From: Nymphaea colorata
Lineage: Eukaryota > Streptophyta > Magnoliopsida > Nymphaeales > Nymphaeaceae
Length of the DNA stretch: 64,000 nucleotides
Reading direction: 5' to 3'
Assembly: GCF_008831285.2 (NCBI RefSeq)
Contig: NC_045145.1
Location: 13,082,802-13,146,801 of the forward strand
Shown piece by piece: positions 58,635-64,000 of the stretch (the first letter of the stretch is position 1; every line of letters begins with the position of its first letter). The notes below the pieces were generated by a model that saw only the letters and a program-made list of their open reading frames with translations, made no database searches and was not told the DNA's origin. A program made the translations under genes and the position numbers.

Positions 58635-60735
58635 GTTTGGCATTGGGTATAAAATTGTGTGGGATCCCCAAGAGACTGATCTAGTAGTTTATATATATAT
58701 ATATATGGTCAAGGACACCACAAACATTGGGAGTCTGGCGAGGGAGAACCCTAATTGGGGATTAGGGCTGATGAGCGTGCGTAGCGGTGGGTACAACTGG
58801 TAGTGGCTAACAACTGGTATCATAGCATACCAGAGCAGTGTTGATCCTTCAGCCATAATATGAAATTCCTCATAGCTGTATGGCCATGCCCTCGCGAGTT
58901 TTGGGCTATGGCTTCGGTGGCAGCTCTTCCTCTTCTTCGTCTACTTGTGCCGTGGGTATTTTTTAGGAGTAAGAGGGAGGCGTCTTCACAATAGATGGTT
59001 CTTTTCATCCGTTGAAAGAGGGAGGCATCTTACACCTGAGGGATGCTAAGGATTACAGTCGCTGCTTATAGAAACTCCCTATCGGGCATGGATAGGTTTG
59101 AAGGATTGGTTGATGAATGCTTTGTTAATTGTAGAGAAGCCAAAGGATGTTCACACTATGGGGTTTAGAAAGGTCTGCTTATAGAAACTGGGGCATGGAT
59201 AGGTTTGAAGGATTGGTTGATGAATGCTTTGTTAATTGTTGAGAAGCCAAAGGAGGGATGTTCACACTATGGGGTTTAGAAAGGTCACTTGTCTCCGACC
59301 AACTAGTGGTGCAAGGCTGCAGGCGGCCTAGTGAGTGGGAGGCCTAGTGAGTGGGAGTCCTACCGAAGCATCTCTTGATGTTGGCAAGTTAATGGTGAGA
59401 GTTGCAAGCCGAGTCTTTTTTCTTGGAAGGAGGCGAAATTGTGATTGCCTGGTGGGTGGACTATTAGATGAGCAAGAACAAGCAAAGTGGATGGTGCACT
59501 ACTCGTTGTAGGCATACAGAGAGGGGTGGTGGGTCGACTATTAGATGAGCAAGAACAAGCAAAGTGGATCGGTGTACAGAGAGCTTAGATGGCTTGCAAC
59601 TATGCAATCTAGTTAGTACTTCCTGCAAAAACTAGGGGACTCAATGTCATTGAGGGCAGGAACGGAGCAGCAAGTTTGGAGAAGATGGGTAATCAACAGC
59701 TTGTTAGAGTCCATCTTACCATAGCTATAGCTGGAACTATGCGAGACAAAGTAGTTCCAATGGGGCAGGCTGAACTCTCTAAAGATGCTACCATTGGGTA
59801 TCAATTTTTTAAAACATGCTTGTGGGGGGGCATGTAGGTATGTAGGTGACCGAATGGTTACAAGCATTGTATCTGTCGGAGGGGGAACGAGATGGAAGCC
59901 TATAATAAATCCGAAAAGAAATGAATGATGCATTCTCTGTGATAGTAGGATCACATGTTCCTCGAAGTACTAAGCAGGTAGAGGGGCATATATCACAATT
60001 CAGGCATTTCCAAACCTTTAAAGATAAGTGAAGAGATTACTCAGCCTTCAAGAATGATGAGCACCTTTCTTAATCTCTTGAGGCACACCTTGTTGATGAC
60101 CCATTTCCAACCAGTCACAGCAAACTCGTCTGCCGAGCACTTTGAAGTTAATTTCAAGGTTAGGCTAACATTGATTGAAATTGCCAGAAAATTTAAGAAA
60201 TATCCTTTTAACAAAGATGTTGTTCTAAAGGGTAATTACACAATTAGGAAGCGGCTGTTGAAGTTGTAGAGAGGGGAAAAGATTTTGCCATATTGCATAT
60301 TCATTCCAGTGGGCCGCACTATGATGGGCTACCCTGGTCACATTGCTTGAGAAGATCTGCAAAACAAACACAGTCAAGAAGTCAATGCACTGTGGGGGCC
60401 TGGACTGCATCTCCTGGCTCAATGGAAGGCTCTTCTCGTACAACAACCATTTTTCTTTACACGTTGAGGAGAAGGTGGTTTTTAGGCATTGGGTATAAAA
60501 TTGGATAGGATCCCCAAGAGACTGATCTAGTAGTGCTTATATATGGTCTAAAGACCACCACTAACATTGAGGGTCTGGCCCTCTGGCCATGGATAACCCT
60601 AATCGGGGATTAGGGGTTCGAAGGGGGGACTCTTGTTAGGGGTGGCTGACACAAAGCCTTTCCAATAATTAGGTGTTTGGATTCACCTACCTAATATTGT
60701 TAGGTTTTTAACTTGACAATTTTGGATCAAAGGAA
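58635..60735 (+). mobile_element. Degenerate LTR-retroelement-like segment, unit B (internally deleted)
   Basis: Counterpart of 38835-41230, with the same LTR-like pair (cattgggtataaaattg at about 58642 and 60488) and PBS-like TGGTATCATAGC at about 58815-58826. Unit B lacks about 190 bp present in A near 40088-40279, with a G-run at the join (cttgtgggggggcatg, about 59819). Confidence 0.45.
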
Positions 60736-60741
60736 ATTATC

Positions 60742-60999
60742 TTGAAATGTGCATTGGGTAACAACCAACCCCAATGTGATAACTCGGATGAAGGCAATTT
60801 GAATTCCAACCATCTTTTTCGAGATTCAGCTGTTGTTTTGATTGCAAACGACTTCCCCCAACAAACTAACTTCATTCTATGTTGGCACTTGGAGAATCCG
60901 TCCATTCTATTCATTGCTAAGTTGACATATCCTGCTCAGGACAGTGCTTGCTTGCTGTTATCTGAAGTGATGATTTTGACAAGAAAATTTTTAGAGTAG
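60742..60999 (+). pseudogene. Unidentified coding relic (NSNHLFRDSAVVLIA), unit B
   Basis: Counterpart of 41240-41539, with the same central and C-terminal sequence but a different upstream 40 bp (here gacaattttggatcaaagga, as in the 0.46-kb segments). This links the relic to the sequence at 29600-29830 and 61800-62060. Confidence 0.4.
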
Positions 61000-61017
61000 G
61001 ATTTTAGATTGTTTCTC

Positions 61018-61566
61018 TCGGTACTTTAACTTGGAGACTGAAGGACGGAAGTAAATTCCTTTCATTTGTGTTGTCAACAAAAAGTAAAGTTTGAGTGCAC
61101 AGCATTCCTGGAGAAGCACAGCTGTTATTTTCTCTTTGATTCCTCTTTCCACCAGTCCTTAAACCCAATATCCCCAGACTGCAAGGATGAGATAGAAAGC
61201 TTCGTTCAAGAATTCATTCAGTCGTAAATGAAACCGTTTTCTTTGGTTCGGGAAGCAGTTGGATCCACATTTCAGGTATAAAGACGCAAAAGCTTTCTCA
61301 GTTCATCAGTTAAAGTGGAAACTTCTTCAAGGAGCACTACTTGTTGAAGCCCAGTATGGGCCACCGAAGTCCAATTAGATAGAGAAAAGCATTTTCGTTT
61401 TGTTACTATTTTGAGTCATATGAAACGAGTTGCCACACCAAGCTGACAGTGCATTAATGTCATGCCCAGACCTCGTTACAGCCGTGGAATAAGTTGAAGG
61501 GAAAGCCTTTTTGGCCTTTAAATAGCAACTTAAGGCAAAACGTACCACAAAAATTTAATTATTGTA
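61018..61566. other. Single-copy right flank of the duplication
   Basis: Sequence not seen elsewhere in the window. It continues directly from the end of unit B, so the ancestral locus probably ran from the end of the 19-kb block into this DNA. No gene recognised. Confidence 0.5.
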
Positions 61567-62085
61567 TATATGCTATATTTTGCCTCAAAATAACTGGAAA
61601 TTTTAATGCGTGGAAAAAAGTTCTCTTTCTTGGAAGCGTTTTATTTTAATCAGAATCTTTTCATAGATTTTATTACAAAAACTGATTTTATTTAATTTAT
61701 AAACCAAAAGGTGAGCCAAAAGAATTTTCCTTAAAAATATATTTCTTTAAGAAAATTGAGCTCAGTTGTATAATCACATTTTGTTAGGTATTTAACTTGA
61801 AAATTTTGGATCAAAGGAAATTACGGGTGACAATGAAGGGTTTAAACCCCAACGCTGATGAAGGCAATTTGAACTCCAGGCATCTTTTTTGAGATTCGGC
61901 TGTTGTTTTGATTGCCACCAGTCCTCCCCCAACAAAGGTTCCTACTCATTGCTAAGTTGAAGCGATGAGTTTGTTCAAGTGGGATTTTGGATTTTATGGC
62001 AGCTCATGGCAAACCGTGTCTCATATCTTTTCGCGGTTGGGTACTCTTGATTTAACAGTTATTGTGACAGAAAATAATCTCATAT
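61567..62085 (+). repeat. Third copy of the 0.46-kb dispersed segment, outside the units
   Basis: The segment matches 29373-29832 and 49590-50075 from tgctatattttgcctcaaa to aaaataatctcat. It has an extra roughly 44 bp (gctaagttgaagcgatgagt and following) at about 61950-61995 and an extra ttattgtgacag near 62058. The longer form suggests that this copy is closer to the ancestral sequence. Confidence 0.8.
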
Positions 62086-64000
62086 AATTTTATAGTAAAT
62101 ATATTATTGAACGTAGGCTTCCTTCTGTCAAGACAATTAAGTCTCGAACTTTCATTAGGCTGCGTTTTTTCGTTAGAACCGTGCCCCTGACTTAAGCTAT
62201 ACCGGTGATACTAAGAGCCTGAAACATGACTTTTCTTGCACTCTGTGAGGCTTCTCTATTCAGATTCATAGTGATAACTTATGATCATGTTAGCTGTGAC
62301 ATCATTTGATTTCTATTGTAACTGTGATGACCTCAAAGTCTGTCATAAATATGCAACTTCAGCATCAGCTGTTAACAGTTATTTCTTCAGCAAGTTAATC
62401 TAAAGAACCTCTGTTAACGTGATGTGATAGGAGACTTAAGCTATACGAGATTCAGCAAGTTAATCTATAGACCTGTGATGCCAGGTAATTGAAACTCACG
62501 CTGCGGCACATTTATGAGGTCTGATTATGGTGATGGAAGATGAATTGGCTGCTGAACCACTGTATCCTACAGTTGTAAATAACAATAGCATACATTAGCA
62601 TGTCCAGCTAGTTGAAAACATGTTGCTTTGTCTGACTCAAAGTGATGGTTGGTGAAAATTTGCTTTCTATTACCAGCTGTCTGTTGCTAATATGGATGGA
62701 ACGAAAGATAGGAAAGACCATGGGTTTTTGTCCTTGCTGTGCTCAGACTTTTTAGCTCCACTATGCAAAATGGTACAAAACATAGATCATGGGATTTATC
62801 TTTTCCGTCCTTGCTGCGGTCATTTATTTGCGTCCACTAGGAAAATGGTACAGATCTTTCCCTGTTTCTGTCACTAAAGTATTCAATGTTTTATATCTTT
62901 ATTGTGTGATAAATTTTTCCAGTTTCGGTGGTATGAATCTATGATGTTTTAAAGCATAAGGTGGTACCATCGGGCATGCCCTGTTGCTCGGACCATCTCT
63001 GGCCTAGTTACTTCAGCTCCAAAGAAGCATGTGAGGATACAGTAGCTCAAAGACAACATGCTTACGGTCCTCTTGCTACCACTTTCAAGTTTCAGGAACC
63101 TCCTCATCCACACACTTTAGTGCACCATCCTGAACTTTTTGAAGTGCAGAGCTGCATTCAACCATGCGTACATGTAATGGTCTTTTGAATTTATCAAATT
63201 TTGACGTACCCTGCAGTAAAACCACATACTTTAAGCCTGCAAATTTGAAATACCAATGACAACCACAACTACAAAATAATCATTGATTGAAGTGTACTTG
63301 AAATCTAAACCAAATAGAAGAAAGTTAAGGTATCATATGGTACACGGAGAATATCAGTCATGAGAGTTCCACGTTCAGGACTAAGTTCAATAAGGTTCAC
63401 TAAGTTCAATAAGGTTCACTTTCTCTGGTTGGCCCATCTGTTCCCAAAGGCATACACTCCATATGCCAATCATCTACATCAGGAGTACCACTAATAAGTT
63501 CTAACATGCCAAAACCAGGGCAGCAATCCATCAAGTCTCTTAGTAGGACAATACAATAATCACTTATACAATTTCTAACATTTGCAATCACTATATCACA
63601 TTCCATGTTTTAATTACAAAAAATGGGAAAAAAAATTGGAGGCAACAATATCACTAATGATTCCCATTTCACCCAAAACAACCAAGACAAAACCTTTCCC
63701 TTTATCAAACAAACCACACACACACTCTCTCTTTCTCTATTCCAATTGTTTTGGATCTAACCTGACCCGTTCATGTTCCAAGCTCTTACCTGGGTGTCAA
63801 AGTGTTAGTCTTGTATACATCCAACTAAAAACCTGGCCCCTTTCTCCTCAATGAAGTTTGAAACCTACGAACGTCACACAATATTATAAAACAGCAACAC
63901 ACAGGAACACCACTAGCATTACATTTACAAGTCAGACAAAACTTGAGAAATAATTTAAAAAGAAAAGAAAAAAATTAATTTGCAGTTCTTTCATCTTTGC
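62086..64000. other. Single-copy DNA to the window end, no gene recognised
   Basis: Frames at 62692-62877, 62961-63188 and 63582-63854 have no recognised domain. A 20-bp unit (actaagttcaataaggttc) is tandemly repeated at 63379-63418. A gene could begin or end near here, but nothing supports one. Confidence 0.4.

Larger units (their letters stand above)
41556..61017 (+). repeat. Tandem segmental duplication, unit B (19.5 kb)
   Basis: Second copy of the block, head-to-tail with unit A. It ends with gattttagattgtttctc at 61017, after which the sequence is unique (tcggtactttaac). B-specific features: 1593 bp at 43995-45587 with the RabA exon, about 24 bp near 50326-50350 (gattaaaacggatatgcaag), a 42-bp tandem duplication at about 49618-49658, and a few short insertions such as one near 58275 (tatttcacttagctgg). 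Confidence 0.97.

Noticed and set aside
62692-63188. Two short Cys/His-containing plus frames near the right edge
   Set aside because: Cys and His spacing does not match a zinc-finger family that I recognise, and no splice-site context or similarity supports a gene.

Overview
The window is nuclear DNA from a flowering plant. The sequence is AT-rich and full of transposon debris. Every recognisable protein-coding fragment is plant-type: an NLR leucine-rich repeat, Ty1/copia RNase H, HMGB, plastid cysteine desulfurase, Ran, a RabA-class GTPase, and a sphingoid-base/diacylglycerol-kinase-like gene of the LCBK2 type. The fragments still carry GT..AG intron borders. I cannot name the species. A run of exactly 100 N (15139-15238) marks a scaffold gap of unknown size. 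I found no complete, intact protein-coding gene and no tRNA, rRNA or CRISPR array. The window reads as a gene-poor, repeat-dominated segment holding exon-sized relics of at least six host genes.

Layout. 1-6150: degenerate repeats, copies of a GGGGCGGA-type interspersed element, a TATA-plus-leader block that looks LTR-like, and a tandem repeat of about 173 bp. 6191-6310 (-): one HMGB exon. 6620-8640: degenerate GATTTTGGAATT-like low-complexity DNA. 10500-11515 (-): C-terminal LRR end of an NLR with two frameshifts. 12121-12465 (+): broken copia RNase H. 15239-19554: a satellite of 1264-bp monomers, each built from shorter 62-66 bp sub-repeats, abutting the gap. 21677-21742 (+): one SufS/NFS2 exon.

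22541-61017 is the dominant structure: a head-to-tail duplication of a segment of about 19 kb (unit A 22541-41555, unit B 41556-61017) that looks nearly identical by eye apart from indels. Each unit carries, in order, a PIF/Harbinger-like element, an unidentified coding relic, a degenerate tandem repeat, a CT-rich leader, a Ran exon, seven LCBK2-like exons (pseudogene), a GC-rich GGTGATGG block, a presequence-like first-exon candidate, a 1.35-kb dispersed repeat, and a degenerate element with a tRNA-Met primer-binding-site-like sequence. Unit A has a copia-type LTR where unit B keeps 1.6 kb that includes a RabA exon. From 61018 to the end the DNA is single-copy except for a third copy (61567-62085) of a 0.46-kb piece of the units.

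The genes do not form a pathway. What connects them is their state: short exon-plus-intron pieces of unrelated housekeeping and defence genes dispersed among transposons, one of them (Ran followed by LCBK2) a co-oriented chimera that was later copied with the whole 19-kb block.
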